DNA of 64,000 bases from Comamonadaceae bacterium. Its GTDB lineage: Bacteria > Pseudomonadota > Gammaproteobacteria > Burkholderiales > Burkholderiaceae_C. Location: contig CANCER010000006.1 in the NCBI GenBank assembly GCA_947375135.1, positions 96,764 to 160,763 on the forward strand, written 5' to 3'. Within the stretch, counting starts at the first letter, position 1, and the number at the start of each line of letters is the position of its first letter. Of this stretch, positions 1-9,935 are shown one piece after another. The position numbers and the translations under genes were made by a program. Under the pieces are notes generated by a model. That model was not told where the DNA came from. It did no database searches and was given only the letters and a program-made list of their open reading frames with translations.

Positions 1-1
1 C

Positions 2-673
2 CAGCTCCCCCCAGAGGAGCTTTCGGCTCTTTCTGCCAATGCGATTTTCAGTCGGCAAAGGGACTATGTATTGGGACGGCTCGCGGCACGGCAGGCTGTT
101 GGTGCGGCCTTGGGCGTTCACGCACTGGACCCCGTGGACGACTCGTCTTGTTTGCGTATCTTGCCAGGGGTTTTCACGCAACCGGTACTGAGCGCAGTCG
201 GCCCGGCCAGTCGATTGGCAGTGAGTATCAGCCACCGCGATGGATGTGCAGTGGCACTTGCGGTGGACCAGAGGCACCCGATGGCGCTAGACCTCGAACG
301 CATCGACCCGGAGCAGATCGCTGTTTTCTCATCGTTAGTGGACTTGCAAGAGCGCATGGCCATTCGGATGGCTCTACCATCCTTGCGTGATATCGACCAG
401 CTTTGCTTGCTCTGGACATGCAAGGAGGCGCTTGGCAAAGCCATGGGCTGCGGATTAACGGTGCCGCCAGAATTCTTGGCAGTGGCAGGCGCAGCCTCTG
501 GTATGCCAATGACACTGCCGCAAGGCACTATTGCAGGTGTACGCGGTGGCTATCGACATTGCCCGCAATTTGCCTGGCATGCCTGGCTGTTAACGGATAG
601 TTGGTTGACTATTGCTGCGCCGGAACAAAGTCGCTTGTTAAATTGCATTCGGCATAGCACTCCGTTCGGCTAA
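2..673 (+). CDS. 4'-phosphopantetheinyl transferase superfamily protein (5' end outside window)
   Basis: The reading frame is open from base 2, so the true start lies left of the window; the TTG at 71 is probably internal. The visible protein carries the Sfp/EntD-type signature: a SISHRDG segment, then LDLERID (the Mg-binding acidic pair) and, about 40 residues later, WTCKEALGKAMG, matching the family W-x-x-KEA-x-x-K motif. Such enzymes transfer phosphopantetheine from coenzyme A to a serine of acyl, aryl or peptidyl carrier proteins. The carrier partner is not in view. The gene ends 110-130 bases before the glutamate dehydrogenase gene on the same strand. The family assignment is good; the specific substrate is unknown. 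Confidence 0.85.
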   Translation, partial: QLPPEELSALSANAIFSRQRDYVLGRLAARQAVGAALGVHALDPVDDSSCLRILPGVFTQPVLSAVGPASRLAVSISHRDGCAVALAVDQRHPMALDLERIDPEQIAVFSSLVDLQERMAIRMALPSLRDIDQLCLLWTCKEALGKAMGCGLTVPPEFLAVAGAASGMPMTLPQGTIAGVRGGYRHCPQFAWHAWLLTDSWLTIAAPEQSRLLNCIRHSTPFG

Positions 674-803
674 TTTTGTAATCGAGAGCCCACGTTCGCG
701 CAGTCCATAACTTTTACGCATAGTTAGAGTCTGATCCGGCCTTGGACAGCTGACAGGCCGGGGCATACAGTGAAGGCTTCTCATGCCAACGCAAAGGGCC
801 ACT

Positions 804-2129
804 ATGAACAGCAGTTCCGCAAACCTCCAGCCGGCCGCAGTCTCCAACCTCTACGGCCATCCTCTGCCGTCGTACCTGCAGTCCGACAAGCTCGGCCCTT
901 GGGGCGTGTATCTGCAGCAGGTGGACCGTGTCATTCCCTACCTGGGCCATCTGGCCCGCTGGGCAGAAACGCTGAAGCGCCCCAAGCGCGCCCTGATCGT
1001 GGACGTGCCCATAGAGTTGGACAACGGCACCATTGCCCACTTCGAAGGCTACCGCGTGCAACACAACACCTCGCGCGGTCCGGGCAAGGGCGGTGTGCGC
1101 TTTCACCAGGATGTGACGTTGTCGGAGGTGATGGCGCTATCGGCCTGGATGTCGGTGAAAAATGCGGCGGTCAACGTGCCTTATGGCGGCGCCAAGGGCG
1201 GTATCCGCGTGGACCCGAAGACCTTGTCGCGCGGCGAACTGGAGCGCATGACGCGCCGCTACACCAGCGAGATCGGCATCATCATCGGGCCGACCAAGGA
1301 CATTCCGGCGCCCGACGTAAACACCAACGAACAGATCATGGCATGGATGATGGATACCTACTCCATGAACGAAGGCGCCACGGCAACCGGCGTGGTAACG
1401 GGCAAGCCGATCGATCTGGGCGGCTCGCTGGGACGCCGCGAAGCCACGGGGCGTGGCGTCTATACCGTGGGGGTGGAAGCAGCCAGGCACATCGGCATGG
1501 ACGTTTCGCAGGCGCGTGTGGCGGTGCAGGGCTTTGGCAATGTGGGCGGTATCGCCGCCAAACTGTTCGCTCAGGCAGGTGCGCGGGTGGTGGCGGTGCA
1601 GGACCATGGCGGCAGCCTGTACCAGGCGTCCGGCCTGGATGTGCCGGCTCTGCTGGTCCATGTGGCCGAACACGGTTCTGTGGCAGGGTTTGCCAAAGCG
1701 GAGGTCATTGCCCAAGAGGCATTCTGGGACGTGGACTGCGACATCCTGATACCCGCCGCTTTGGAGCAACAGATCCACGCGGGCAATGCCCACCGCATCA
1801 AGGCACGCATGGTGATTGAAGGTGCCAATGGCCCGACCACACCCGAGGCCGATGACATCCTGCAGTCGCGCAACATCCTTGTGTTGCCGGATGTGATTGC
1901 CAACGCCGGCGGCGTGACCGTGAGCTACTTTGAGTGGGTGCAGGATTTTTCCAGCTTCTTCTGGAGCGAGGACGAAATCAATGCCCGCTTGGTGCGCATC
2001 ATGCAAGACGCATTTGCCGGCGTCTGGGCGGTGGCCCAGGAGAAGAAGGTGAGTCTGCGCACGGCGACCTTCATCGTGGCCTGCACCCGGATTTTGCGGG
2101 CGCGGGAGTTGCGCGGTCTGTACCCCTGA
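804..2129 (+). CDS. gdhA: Glu/Leu/Phe/Val dehydrogenase (glutamate dehydrogenase)
   Basis: A 441-residue enzyme for the reversible oxidative deamination of glutamate to 2-oxoglutarate and ammonium with NAD(P). The dimerisation/catalytic domain shows the substrate lysine segment [10 protein letters not shown] (about K95) and the catalytic lysine in [10 protein letters not shown] (about K131). The Rossmann domain follows, with GFGNVGG near residue 243. The length suits the hexameric bacterial class (about 420-450 aa). I chose ATG 804 over ATG 783 because AAAGGG sits six bases before 804 and the protein then begins MNSSSANLQ; the extra seven residues are not convincing. The gene converges on the DUF1178 gene. 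Cofactor preference is not decided. Confidence 0.93.
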   Translation: MNSSSANLQPAAVSNLYGHPLPSYLQSDKLGPWGVYLQQVDRVIPYLGHLARWAETLKRPKRALIVDVPIELDNGTIAHFEGYRVQHNTSRGPGKGGVRFHQDVTLSEVMALSAWMSVKNAAVNVPYGGAKGGIRVDPKTLSRGELERMTRRYTSEIGIIIGPTKDIPAPDVNTNEQIMAWMMDTYSMNEGATATGVVTGKPIDLGGSLGRREATGRGVYTVGVEAARHIGMDVSQARVAVQGFGNVGGIAAKLFAQAGARVVAVQDHGGSLYQASGLDVPALLVHVAEHGSVAGFAKAEVIAQEAFWDVDCDILIPAALEQQIHAGNAHRIKARMVIEGANGPTTPEADDILQSRNILVLPDVIANAGGVTVSYFEWVQDFSSFFWSEDEINARLVRIMQDAFAGVWAVAQEKKVSLRTATFIVACTRILRARELRGLYP

Positions 2130-2162
2130 ACACCGCGCGCAGTCTGCACCGGGCTGCGCTGC

Positions 2163-2630
2163 TTATTGCAGGGGTTCCTTCGCAGCCGGCGGCAGCAGCA
2201 GGGGCAGCACTTCGATGCCCTCGTCGAGCAGTTCGCGGGCCTCATGGGCCGTGGTCCTGCCGCGAATGGCGCGCTCTTCGGTTTCACCGTAGTGCATCTT
2301 GCGCGCCTCGTCGGCAAAGCGGTCGCCTACGTCATCGGTGTTGGCCACGATGCGCCGGGCCAGTGCCAGCCAGGCAGCGCTGATGGAGTGGTCCTGCGCA
2401 GCAGGTGCGGCGACCACTTCCAGCGGGGTGACCTGGTGCCCGGTGGCCTTGTCCTGGCGACTGGCAGAAAGATTCAAGCGGGGTGCACTGGGCTTTTTAT
2501 GTACGGAGGCATCGCCGCACAACGGGCACTGCACCAGAGATCGCTCGCACTGCGAGACAAAATCCTCCTCCGAGCCAAACCAGCCCTCAAAAGTATGGCC
2601 CGAGGTGCACTGCAAATCCAGGACTTTCAT
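2163..2630 (-). CDS. DUF1178 family protein
   Basis: A 155-residue small cytosolic protein of the DUF1178 family. It starts MKVLDLQC and has two N-terminal cysteine elements, the C..GH near residue 8 and a CPLCG knuckle near residue 37, suggesting a metal-binding N-terminal domain. A linker and a helical C-terminal part rich in Ala and Glu follow. The start is ATG at 2630; the longer upstream frame would run into the Nudix gene. It lies ten bases downstream of the Nudix gene on the same strand, so the two are probably co-transcribed. The family has no established function that I know of. Confidence 0.85.
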   Translation of the reverse strand: MKVLDLQCTSGHTFEGWFGSEEDFVSQCERSLVQCPLCGDASVHKKPSAPRLNLSASRQDKATGHQVTPLEVVAAPAAQDHSISAAWLALARRIVANTDDVGDRFADEARKMHYGETEERAIRGRTTAHEARELLDEGIEVLPLLLPPAAKEPLQ

Positions 2631-2640
2631 GGCTCGACTC

Positions 2641-3252
2641 TCAAGCGTTGAACAGGCTCGCGCTGCTTTGCCATTCCAGAGGCCAGGCGCCATTCAGGGT
2701 GTTTTGCAACCACAAGGCACCCGCCAGCGTCTTGGCGTCGGTCACCTTCCCTTGCAGGCACCACTGCAGGAGTTCTTCGGGCGAGGCAGTGAACACGTCC
2801 ACAAACTCGCCTGCGTCCAGATGCTGCGCACCGGCCGTCAGGCCGCGCGCAAACCAGATATCGATGAATTCGGTGGAATAGGAAATCACCGGGTGCATCA
2901 GGCCGGCACGCGCCCATTCGGCAGCCGTGTAGCCGGTCTCCTCCAGCAGCTCGCGCCGCGCGCACGCAGCGACGGACTCGCCGGGGTCCAGCTTGCCCGC
3001 TGGGAATTCGATCATCACTTGGCCGATGGGGTAGCGGTACTGGCGCTCCAGCACCACGCACCAGGCTCCCTGTGCATCCTGCAAGAGCGGAATAACCATC
3101 ACTGCACCGGGATGCACCACATATTCGCGCGTCGCCTCGTTGCCGTCCGGCAGCGTGACCGCATCGCGAAAGGCATGCAAAAAGCGGCCTTTAAAGAGCT
3201 CCTCAGAGGACTTGCGGGTTTCAATCAAGTGGGTGAATGCGAGGGCGGTCAA
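2641..3252 (-). CDS. Nudix hydrolase, ADP-ribose pyrophosphatase type
   Basis: About 203 residues. The Nudix box is complete: GKLDPGES followed by ARRELLEETGY, fitting G-x5-E-x7-REU-x-EE-x-GU. The surroundings (VVLERQYRYPIG, EFPAGK, then SYSTEF about 30 residues after the box) resemble the NudF/ADP-ribose pyrophosphatase branch, which hydrolyses ADP-ribose to AMP and ribose 5-phosphate. There is no ATG near the 5' end. I prefer the TTG at 3252 because AGAAGGG lies about nine bases before it; a TTG at 3273 would add seven residues. It lies just beyond the terminator of the nuo operon, so it may depend on read-through or its own promoter. Confidence 0.85.
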   Translation of the reverse strand: MTALAFTHLIETRKSSEELFKGRFLHAFRDAVTLPDGNEATREYVVHPGAVMVIPLLQDAQGAWCVVLERQYRYPIGQVMIEFPAGKLDPGESVAACARRELLEETGYTAAEWARAGLMHPVISYSTEFIDIWFARGLTAGAQHLDAGEFVDVFTASPEELLQWCLQGKVTDAKTLAGALWLQNTLNGAWPLEWQSSASLFNA

Positions 3253-3275
3253 AGGAATTTTCCCTTCTCTCAATG

Positions 3276-3305
3276 AAAAACGGGCTGCAATCAGATTGCA
3301 GCCCG
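3276..3305 (-). terminator. Rho-independent terminator of the nuo operon
   Basis: A perfect 11-bp stem (CGGGCTGCAAT with ATTGCAGCCCG) and a three-base loop, followed on the minus strand by TTTTT. It lies 28 bases after the nuoN stop and just before the Nudix gene. Confidence 0.88.
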
Positions 3306-3333
3306 GACGCGGACGGTAAGTTTAGCCAGTGGA

Positions 3334-4821
3334 TCAGGTACCCAACATCTGCAGGACAGAGCGCGCACACAGGGCCATCAAGCCGCCGGGCATCAAGCCC
3401 AGCAGGATGATGAGCGCACCATTCAGGCACAGGACCACGCGCACATCGGCACCGGCCACCACATTGCTGGCGGTGATGGGAGCGTCGAAGTACATGACCT
3501 TGATCACGCGCAGGTAATAGAAGGCGCCAATCAGCGACATCATCACGGCGAACACCGACAAATACAGGTATACCGGGCTGCCGGTAGCGATCAGGGCTTG
3601 CAGCACCGACAACTTGGCATAGAAACCGGCCATGGGGGGGATACCCGCCAGCGAGAACATGGACACAGCCATGATGCCGGCGTACAACGGGCTGCGCTGG
3701 TTCAGACCGGCGAAATCAGCAATCTCTTCGCTCTCGAAACCTTCCCGCGACAGCAGCAGCATGACACCGAAGCTGGCCAGCGTGGTCAGCACATAGGTAA
3801 TGACGTAGAACATGGACGAGCTATACGCGTTGGCAGCCGGCAAGGTGTTGCCATTGACCACGCCAGCCATCAGCCCCAGCAGCACAAAGCCCATTTGTGA
3901 AATCGTGGAAAAGGCCAGCATGCGCTTCATATTGGTCTGCATGATGGCAGCCAGATTACCCAGCAGCAGTGAGCCGATCGACAACACCATCAGCATTTGC
4001 TGCCAATCGATGGCCAGGGGCAACATGCCTTCCACCAGCAGGCGCATGGTCATGCCAAAGGCCGCCAGCTTGGGAGCGCCACCAATCATCAGCGTGACGG
4101 CTGTCGGTGCACCCTGGTAGACGTCGGGAATCCACATGTGAAAAGGCACCACACCCAGTTTGAAGGCCAGGCCGCAGACGATGAACACCAGACCGAAAAT
4201 CAGCACCTGGTGCTGCACATGGCCCGACGCAATGGCTTTGAAAACGGCCGTGATGTCGAGCGAACCGGTGGCACCGTACAGCATGGACATGCCGTACAGC
4301 AGGAAACCCGAAGCCATGGCACCCAGCACAAAGTACTTGATGGCGGCTTCAGTGGCCACCACATGGTCACGGCGCAATGCCACCAGGGCGTAGCTCGACA
4401 GGGTCAGCAACTCCAGGCCCAAATAGGTGATCAGGAAGTTGTTGCCTGAAATCATGACAAACATGCCCAGCAAGGAGAACAGTGTCAGCGTAAACAACTC
4501 GCCACCACGCAACATGTCGCGCTGACCGGCGTAGGGACGGCCGTACACCAGGGTCACCATCGTGGCCACGGCGGCAAAGCACTTCAGCCAGTTGCCCATG
4601 GAGTCGCTGACCACCATGTTGCCAAAGCCGTAATAGGTGTCACCACCGGACGCGTACAGGGCTTCCAGCAGGGCTACCGCGGCCAGGGTCAGCAGCGTCA
4701 GCCCGTAGGTGGCGCTACGCAGGGGGGTCTTCACGCCGAGGTCGAAGATGGCGATGACACAGGCCATCACGAACAACAGCATCTCGGGATAGCCCGTGAT
4801 CAAACTGATTTGGTCAATCAT
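3334..4821 (-). CDS. nuoN: NADH-quinone oxidoreductase subunit N
   Basis: A 495-residue antiporter-like membrane subunit of complex I, one of three that carry protons through the membrane arm. It is strongly hydrophobic with about 14 predicted helices. The family segment [16 protein letters not shown] and the lysine in [10 protein letters not shown] are both present. The length matches the usual 480-500 aa. It is the last gene of the nuo operon: ten bases separate it from nuoM upstream, and a strong terminator follows its stop. It begins [13 protein letters not shown], typical for betaproteobacteria. Confidence 0.97.
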   Translation of the reverse strand: MIDQISLITGYPEMLLFVMACVIAIFDLGVKTPLRSATYGLTLLTLAAVALLEALYASGGDTYYGFGNMVVSDSMGNWLKCFAAVATMVTLVYGRPYAGQRDMLRGGELFTLTLFSLLGMFVMISGNNFLITYLGLELLTLSSYALVALRRDHVVATEAAIKYFVLGAMASGFLLYGMSMLYGATGSLDITAVFKAIASGHVQHQVLIFGLVFIVCGLAFKLGVVPFHMWIPDVYQGAPTAVTLMIGGAPKLAAFGMTMRLLVEGMLPLAIDWQQMLMVLSIGSLLLGNLAAIMQTNMKRMLAFSTISQMGFVLLGLMAGVVNGNTLPAANAYSSSMFYVITYVLTTLASFGVMLLLSREGFESEEIADFAGLNQRSPLYAGIMAVSMFSLAGIPPMAGFYAKLSVLQALIATGSPVYLYLSVFAVMMSLIGAFYYLRVIKVMYFDAPITASNVVAGADVRVVLCLNGALIILLGLMPGGLMALCARSVLQMLGT

Positions 4822-4831
4822 CTTTTGTCTC

Positions 4832-6307
4832 TCAATTCAATTTGGACACAGCAACATGCTGGAGCAACTGCGCCACCGACGCGTCCATCACATCCGTAAA
4901 TGGCTTGGGATAGATACCCATGTACAGCACAGCCACGGCCAGCAAGGCCATGACCAGGAACTCGCGGGCATTGATATCCAGCAGGTCCTTGACATGGTGG
5001 TTGCCCACGGGGCCGAGGTAGACCCGCTTGAACATCCACAGGGTGTAGGCGGCACCGAAGATCAGGGCACTGGCAGCTGCAAATCCGATCCAGAAGTTGT
5101 ACTTCACGGCACCCAGAATCACCATCCACTCACCCACAAAACCGGCAGTGCCCGGCAGGCCGCAATTGGCCATGGAGAACAGCAGCGCAAAGGCGGCAAA
5201 CTTGGGCATGGTATTGACCACACCGCCGTAGGCGGCGATCTCGCGGGAATGCACCCGGTCGTACAGCACACCGATGGACAGGAACATCGCAGCCGATACA
5301 AAACCGTGCGCAATCATCTGCACAATGCCGCCGGAAACACCCAGGTCACTGAAGATGAAGAAGCCCAGGGTGACAAAACCCATGTGCGCCACCGACGAGT
5401 AGGCCACCAGTTTCTTCATGTCCTGCTGGACCATGGCAACCAGACCCACGTACACCACAGCCACCAGCGACAAGGTGATCATGAGGCCAGACCATTCGTG
5501 CGCGGCATCGGGTGCAATCGGCAGCGAGAAGCGCAGGAAACCGTAGGCGCCCAACTTCAGCATGATGGCAGCCAGCACGGCGGAACCACCCGTAGGCGCT
5601 TCCACGTGCACATCGGGCAACCAGGTGTGCACCGGCCACATCGGAACCTTCACCGCAAATGCCGCCAGGAAGGCAAAGAAGATGAAGGTCTGCGCGGTGC
5701 GGCCCAGCGGCAATGCGTGCCAGACAGCCAGATCAAAACTGCCGTTCGACTGGGTGTACAGATAGATCAGGGCGATCAACAACAAGAGCGAACCCATCAA
5801 GGTGTACAGGAAGAACTTGAAGGCTGCGTAGATCTTGTTCGGGCCACCCCAGATACCGATGATCAGGTACATCGGGATCAGTGTGGCTTCAAAGAATACA
5901 TAGAACAGCATCCCGTCGAGGGCACAGAACACACCGATCATCAGACCGCTCAGGATCAGGAAGGCGCCCATGTACTGGTTTACGCGCGTGGTGATGGATT
6001 CCCAGCTGGCAATCACCACAATCACGTTGATGAACGCTGTCAGCAATACGAACCAAAAGGAGATACCGTCCAGACCGAGGTGGTAGCTCATGTTGAAGCG
6101 CTCAATCCAGGGCGCGTTCTCGACAAACTGCATAGCCGCCGAGTGGTTGTCAAACTGCGCGTAAAGCGGCAGTGTCACCAGCAGGCTGACCAGGGCGCCA
6201 ATCAGCGCGACCCAGCGTACGGTTTTCGCCTGGTCGTCGCGACCCAGGGCCAGAAGGACAATTCCGAACGCAATTGGCGTCCAGATCGCAAGGCTCAACA
6301 ATCCCAT
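4832..6307 (-). CDS. nuoM: NADH-quinone oxidoreductase subunit M
   Basis: A 491-residue antiporter-like proton-pumping subunit of complex I with about 14 membrane helices. Diagnostic segments are [14 protein letters not shown] (membrane glutamate), [21 protein letters not shown] and [10 protein letters not shown]. It lies between nuoL and nuoN with 10-12-base spacing, so it is translated from the same mRNA. The length is normal and nothing is unusual. A 543-codon frame opposite this gene has the composition of an antisense shadow and was not called. Confidence 0.97.
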   Translation of the reverse strand: MGLLSLAIWTPIAFGIVLLALGRDDQAKTVRWVALIGALVSLLVTLPLYAQFDNHSAAMQFVENAPWIERFNMSYHLGLDGISFWFVLLTAFINVIVVIASWESITTRVNQYMGAFLILSGLMIGVFCALDGMLFYVFFEATLIPMYLIIGIWGGPNKIYAAFKFFLYTLMGSLLLLIALIYLYTQSNGSFDLAVWHALPLGRTAQTFIFFAFLAAFAVKVPMWPVHTWLPDVHVEAPTGGSAVLAAIMLKLGAYGFLRFSLPIAPDAAHEWSGLMITLSLVAVVYVGLVAMVQQDMKKLVAYSSVAHMGFVTLGFFIFSDLGVSGGIVQMIAHGFVSAAMFLSIGVLYDRVHSREIAAYGGVVNTMPKFAAFALLFSMANCGLPGTAGFVGEWMVILGAVKYNFWIGFAAASALIFGAAYTLWMFKRVYLGPVGNHHVKDLLDINAREFLVMALLAVAVLYMGIYPKPFTDVMDASVAQLLQHVAVSKLN

Positions 6308-6319
6308 TATCTTTATCTC

Positions 6320-8338
6320 CTACTTGAGCCAAACGAAGTACGTCATGAGGACGAACACGCCCAGGATCATGACCAACGCATAGTGGTACAGGTAACCCGT
6401 CTGGATCTTCCGCACACCGCCCGATAACAAAGCAACCAGCTTCCAGGAACCGTTGACCACGGCGCCGTCGATCAGGAACTGATCGCCACCCTTCCACAAA
6501 CCGGTTCCCAGCGCGCGGGCACCGCGAGCCAGCACGTTCTCGTTAAACCAGTCGAGGTAGTACTTGTTTTCCAGCAAGTTGTAGATGGGCGAAGCCATCT
6601 TCTTGATCGCTGTGGGCAGCGCCGGGTTGATCATGTACATGTAGTACGACAGAACCACACCGGACAAGGCCAACCAGAACGGTGCCGTACTGACTGCGTG
6701 CAAGGCCATCTCCACGCGGCCGTGGAACAGGTGGGCCAGTTCATCCATGCCGGGATGCTTCTCGGCGTCGATGAAAATCGCGCCCTTGAAGAAGTCGCCA
6801 AACAGCATGGGGTCAATCGTCATGTAACCGATGAACACCGAGGGGATTGCCAGCAGGACCAAAGGCACCCACACCACCCAGGGGGATTCGTGCGGCTTGC
6901 TGTCATGGTGGCCATGACCATGGTCATCATGACCGTGGTGGGCATCCGGATTCTGGTCAAAACGCTCCTTGCCATGGAATACCAGGAAGTACATGCGGAA
7001 AGAATAGAAGGCGGTCACAAACACACCGGCCAGCACGGCAAAGTGGGCAAAGCCGGCACCGGGCAGATGGCTTTCGGCCACCACTTCAATGATGCTGTCC
7101 TTGGAGTAGAAGCCTGCAAAGAAGGGCGTACCGATCAGTGCCAGAGAACCCACCAGCGAGGTGATCCAAGTAATGGGCATGTACTTGCGCAGACCGCCCA
7201 TCCAGCGGATGTCCTGGTTGTGGTGGCAGCCCATGATGACCGAACCGGCACCCAGGAACAGCAGCGCTTTGAAGAAGGCATGTGTCATCAGGTGGAACAC
7301 CGCGACCGAGTAGGCCGAAGCGCCCAAAGCGACCGTCATATAGCCCAGTTGGGACAAGGTGGAGTAGGCCACCACGCGCTTGATGTCGTTCTGGATGATG
7401 CCCAGAAAGCCCATGAACAAGGCGGTAATGGCGCCGATGACCAGCACGAAGTTCAGGGCGGTATCGCTCAACTCAAACAGCGGTGACATGCGTGCCACCA
7501 TGAAGATACCGGCCGTCACCATGGTCGCTGCGTGAATCAGCGCGGAAATCGGAGTCGGACCTTCCATGGAATCGGGCAACCACACGTGCAAGGGGAATTG
7601 AGCCGACTTGCCCATGGCACCGATAAACAGGCAGATGCACACCACGGTGACCAGCATCCAGTTGGTACCGGGGAACAGCAGCGCGCCCAGTTCTTCCTTC
7701 TTGCCGAATACTTCAGCGTAGTTCAGAGTGCCGGCAAAAGCCACGATCAGGCCAATGCCCAGGATGAAGCCGAAGTCACCGACACGGTTGACCAGAAAGG
7801 CCTTCATGTTGGCGAAAATCGCAGTGGGCTTGTTGAACCAGAAACCGATCAACAGATACGACACCAGCCCCACGGCTTCCCAGCCGAAGAACAGTTGCAG
7901 CAGGTTGTTGCTCATCACCAGCATCAGCATGGAGAAGGTGAACAGCGAGATGTAGGCGAAGAAACGGTTGTAGCCTTCGTCTTCATGCATGTAGCCCACG
8001 GTGTACAGGTGAACCATCAGCGAAACGAAGGTCACCACGCACATCATCATGGCGGTCAGGCCATCGACTAAAAAGCCGACTTCCATTTTCAGACCACCGA
8101 CGGACATCCAGGTGTAGAGGGTCTCGTTGAAGCGGGCGCCATCTTGCACTACGCTCAGAAGCGTCATGACCGACAGTACAAAAGCCACCAGCACGCCCAG
8201 AATGGTCAGTGAATGGCTGCCGGCGCGGCCCATGCGGTTGCCGCCGAATTTGGTACCCAGCACGCCGGCGAGGATAGAACCGGCCAGCGGAGCCAGTGGA
8301 ACCCAGATAAGGGTTGAAGCGGAAAGGGTTTGAGACAT
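6320..8338 (-). CDS. nuoL: NADH-quinone oxidoreductase subunit L with a His-rich loop
   Basis: A 672-residue distal antiporter-like subunit of complex I, including the long C-terminal lateral helix typical of NuoL. The proton-channel segment FPLHVWLPDSMEGPTPISAL and the following ALIHAATMVTAG identify it. At about residues 461-484 a hydrophilic loop contains at least nine histidines in pattern HHGHDDHGHGHH, which is unusual for the core family and could bind metal. The next gene, nuoK, is upstream across about 90 bases that hold a palindromic repeat. The ATG at 8338 gives MSQTLSAS. Confidence 0.96.
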   Translation of the reverse strand: MSQTLSASTLIWVPLAPLAGSILAGVLGTKFGGNRMGRAGSHSLTILGVLVAFVLSVMTLLSVVQDGARFNETLYTWMSVGGLKMEVGFLVDGLTAMMMCVVTFVSLMVHLYTVGYMHEDEGYNRFFAYISLFTFSMLMLVMSNNLLQLFFGWEAVGLVSYLLIGFWFNKPTAIFANMKAFLVNRVGDFGFILGIGLIVAFAGTLNYAEVFGKKEELGALLFPGTNWMLVTVVCICLFIGAMGKSAQFPLHVWLPDSMEGPTPISALIHAATMVTAGIFMVARMSPLFELSDTALNFVLVIGAITALFMGFLGIIQNDIKRVVAYSTLSQLGYMTVALGASAYSVAVFHLMTHAFFKALLFLGAGSVIMGCHHNQDIRWMGGLRKYMPITWITSLVGSLALIGTPFFAGFYSKDSIIEVVAESHLPGAGFAHFAVLAGVFVTAFYSFRMYFLVFHGKERFDQNPDAHHGHDDHGHGHHDSKPHESPWVVWVPLVLLAIPSVFIGYMTIDPMLFGDFFKGAIFIDAEKHPGMDELAHLFHGRVEMALHAVSTAPFWLALSGVVLSYYMYMINPALPTAIKKMASPIYNLLENKYYLDWFNENVLARGARALGTGLWKGGDQFLIDGAVVNGSWKLVALLSGGVRKIQTGYLYHYALVMILGVFVLMTYFVWLK

Positions 8339-8352
8339 ATTTAGACCGCCCG

Positions 8353-8424
8353 TAGGACCGCCCCAAGGGCGGGATGCGCCCCCGCGGGGGGCAGCGAATA
8401 CACGAAGTGAGTAGCGTGGGGGCT
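8353..8424. repeat. Palindromic intergenic repeat between nuoL and nuoK
   Basis: A GC-rich element with nested inverted repeats: CCGCCC with GGGCGG at its left, and GCCCCC (8388-8393) with GGGGGC (8418-8423) around an ACACGAAGTGAGTAGCGT core. From memory this composite (CCGCCCCAAGGGCGGGATGCGCCCCC followed by GCAGCGA..CACGAAGTG..AGCGTGGGGGC) recurs in intergenic spaces of comamonad genomes. Only one copy is seen here, so its repeat status rests on that recollection. In the transcript it would fold into stable hairpins inside the nuo mRNA. Confidence 0.6.
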
Positions 8425-8429
8425 CATGT

Positions 8430-8738
8430 TCATCCCTTGAGCGAATTGAGTTCGTCCACGTTGATGCTGGACTTGTTACGGAACAACAGCACCAGAATCG
8501 CCAAACCGATGGCAGATTCCGCCGCAGCGACGGTCAGAATGAAGAACACAAAAATCTGACCGTGCATGTCATGCAGGTAGTACGAGAAGGCAACAAAATT
8601 GGTGTTAATAGCCAGCAGCATCAATTCGAGTGCCATCAACAACACAATCAGATTGCGCCGGTTCAGGAAAATACCCACCACGGACATCGCGAACAAAATC
8701 GCGCCCAATGACAGAAAGTGACCTAATGTGAGTGTCAT
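8430..8738 (-). CDS. nuoK: NADH-quinone oxidoreductase subunit K
   Basis: A 102-residue, three-helix membrane subunit of complex I. The conserved membrane glutamates appear in [13 protein letters not shown] and [11 protein letters not shown]. The length is exactly that of the family. The start ATG overlaps the nuoJ stop (ATGA), indicating translational coupling. The spacer to nuoL downstream is enlarged by a palindromic repeat, the only loose junction within the operon. Confidence 0.97.
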   Translation of the reverse strand: MTLTLGHFLSLGAILFAMSVVGIFLNRRNLIVLLMALELMLLAINTNFVAFSYYLHDMHGQIFVFFILTVAAAESAIGLAILVLLFRNKSSINVDELNSLKG

Positions 8739-9376
8739 GCTTTTACCTCCGGTGCAGCTTCTGGTGCAGGCTCAACAGCCGGCTGGGTGGCAGTCATCTT
8801 GAGCACCGCCATTCGGTCCCTGGCTTTGACGCGCACTTGCTCGCCGGCGCTCACATGCTTGCTGTCTTTGCGGGCTCGCAATGTGAGCGCAATGGCGGCA
8901 AACATGGCAACCAGCAAAATGGCAGCAGCCACTTCGAGAGCGTAGACATACTGTGTGAACAGCACGACGCCCAATTCACGGGTATTGGACACCGCAGGCC
9001 CCGGCGTCGTCGTGGCGATCACCTCGGCTCCGCGGAAGCCGCCGATGGAGACTGCAGACATTTCCAGCGCGATCACTACGCCCACCAATGCTGCAAATGG
9101 AAAGTGCTTCCAAAAACCGTTGCGCAGGTTTTCGACATTCACGTCCATCATCATGACCACGAACAGGAACAGCACCATGACCGCGCCGACATAGACCAGC
9201 ACCAGCACGATGGACAGGAACTCCGCCTTGAGCAGCATCCAGATCATGGACGCCTGGAAGAAAGACAGCACCAAGTACAACACGGCCTGAACCGGGTTGC
9301 GGGCGGTAATGACCCGGAACGCTGCAATCAGCAGCACCGTGGAGAAGATATAGAAAAGACCGGTAGTGACACTCAT
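8735..9376 (-). CDS. nuoJ: NADH-quinone oxidoreductase subunit J
   Basis: A 213-residue membrane subunit of complex I with five predicted helices. The conserved segment [18 protein letters not shown] contains the pi-bulge helix region near residues 58-75. The C-terminal tail is extended and rich in Ala, Pro and Glu (ending [11 protein letters not shown]), longer than in E. coli NuoJ (184 aa). It overlaps nuoK by four bases and lies 26 bases after nuoI. Confidence 0.96.
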   Translation of the reverse strand: MSVTTGLFYIFSTVLLIAAFRVITARNPVQAVLYLVLSFFQASMIWMLLKAEFLSIVLVLVYVGAVMVLFLFVVMMMDVNVENLRNGFWKHFPFAALVGVVIALEMSAVSIGGFRGAEVIATTTPGPAVSNTRELGVVLFTQYVYALEVAAAILLVAMFAAIALTLRARKDSKHVSAGEQVRVKARDRMAVLKMTATQPAVEPAPEAAPEVKA

Positions 9377-9402
9377 AATTCAAATTCTTTCTGTCAAGGG
9401 TC

Positions 9403-9924
9403 TTAGCGGTACTTGGCGTCAGACTGCTTGTTGGCAGCAATCACGCTTTCGTAGCGGTCACCCACAGCCAGGAGCATGTCCTTGGTAAAGTACAAGTCGC
9501 CGCGCTTCTCACCGTGGTACTCTAGGATATGGGTCTCCACAATGGAATCCACCGGGCAACTCTCTTCGCAAAATCCGCAAAAAATACACTTGGTCAGATC
9601 GATGTCGTAGCGACTGGTACGGCGTGAGCCGTCAGCGCGCACTTCGGATTCGATCGTGATGGCCATGGCCGGACAGACCGCTTCGCACAGCTTGCAGGCG
9701 ATGCAGCGCTCTTCACCGTTTTCGTAGCGGCGCAGTGCATGTAGGCCACGGAAACGCGGGGACAACGGTGTTTTTTCTTCAGGAAACTGAACCGTTACCT
9801 TGCGGCGAAACAGGTAGCGTCCGGTCAGTGCCAAGCCCTTGAACAATTCCACCAGCAAAAAACTGTACAGAAAGTCCTTGAGCGAGAAGACCGAAGGCGT
9901 GCGGGTTACAAAATGGTTAGACAT
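9403..9924 (-). CDS. nuoI: NADH-quinone oxidoreductase subunit I (2x[4Fe-4S])
   Basis: A 173-residue ferredoxin-like subunit that carries clusters N6a and N6b between the peripheral arm and the quinone site. Eight cysteines lie in two CxxCxxCxxxCP motifs: C74, C77, C80, C84 and C113, C116, C119, C123. A longer frame from a GTG at 9939 would overlap nuoH. I chose the ATG at 9924 (MSNHFVTR) because AAGGA lies about seven bases before it. An N-terminal amphipathic/hydrophobic segment (residues 15-38) fits membrane association. Confidence 0.96.
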   Translation of the reverse strand: MSNHFVTRTPSVFSLKDFLYSFLLVELFKGLALTGRYLFRRKVTVQFPEEKTPLSPRFRGLHALRRYENGEERCIACKLCEAVCPAMAITIESEVRADGSRRTSRYDIDLTKCIFCGFCEESCPVDSIVETHILEYHGEKRGDLYFTKDMLLAVGDRYESVIAANKQSDAKYR

Positions 9925-9935
9925 GTTTGAATCCT

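Noticed and set aside
736..761. Seven-base inverted repeat CCGGCCT/AGGCCGG before gdhA
   Set aside because: No U-run on either strand and no clear position relative to a promoter; too weak to call.
4796..6427. 543-codon open frame opposite nuoM
   Set aside because: Its translation is rich in Gln, His, Arg and Gly with no domain; it mirrors a highly conserved gene and is an antisense shadow.
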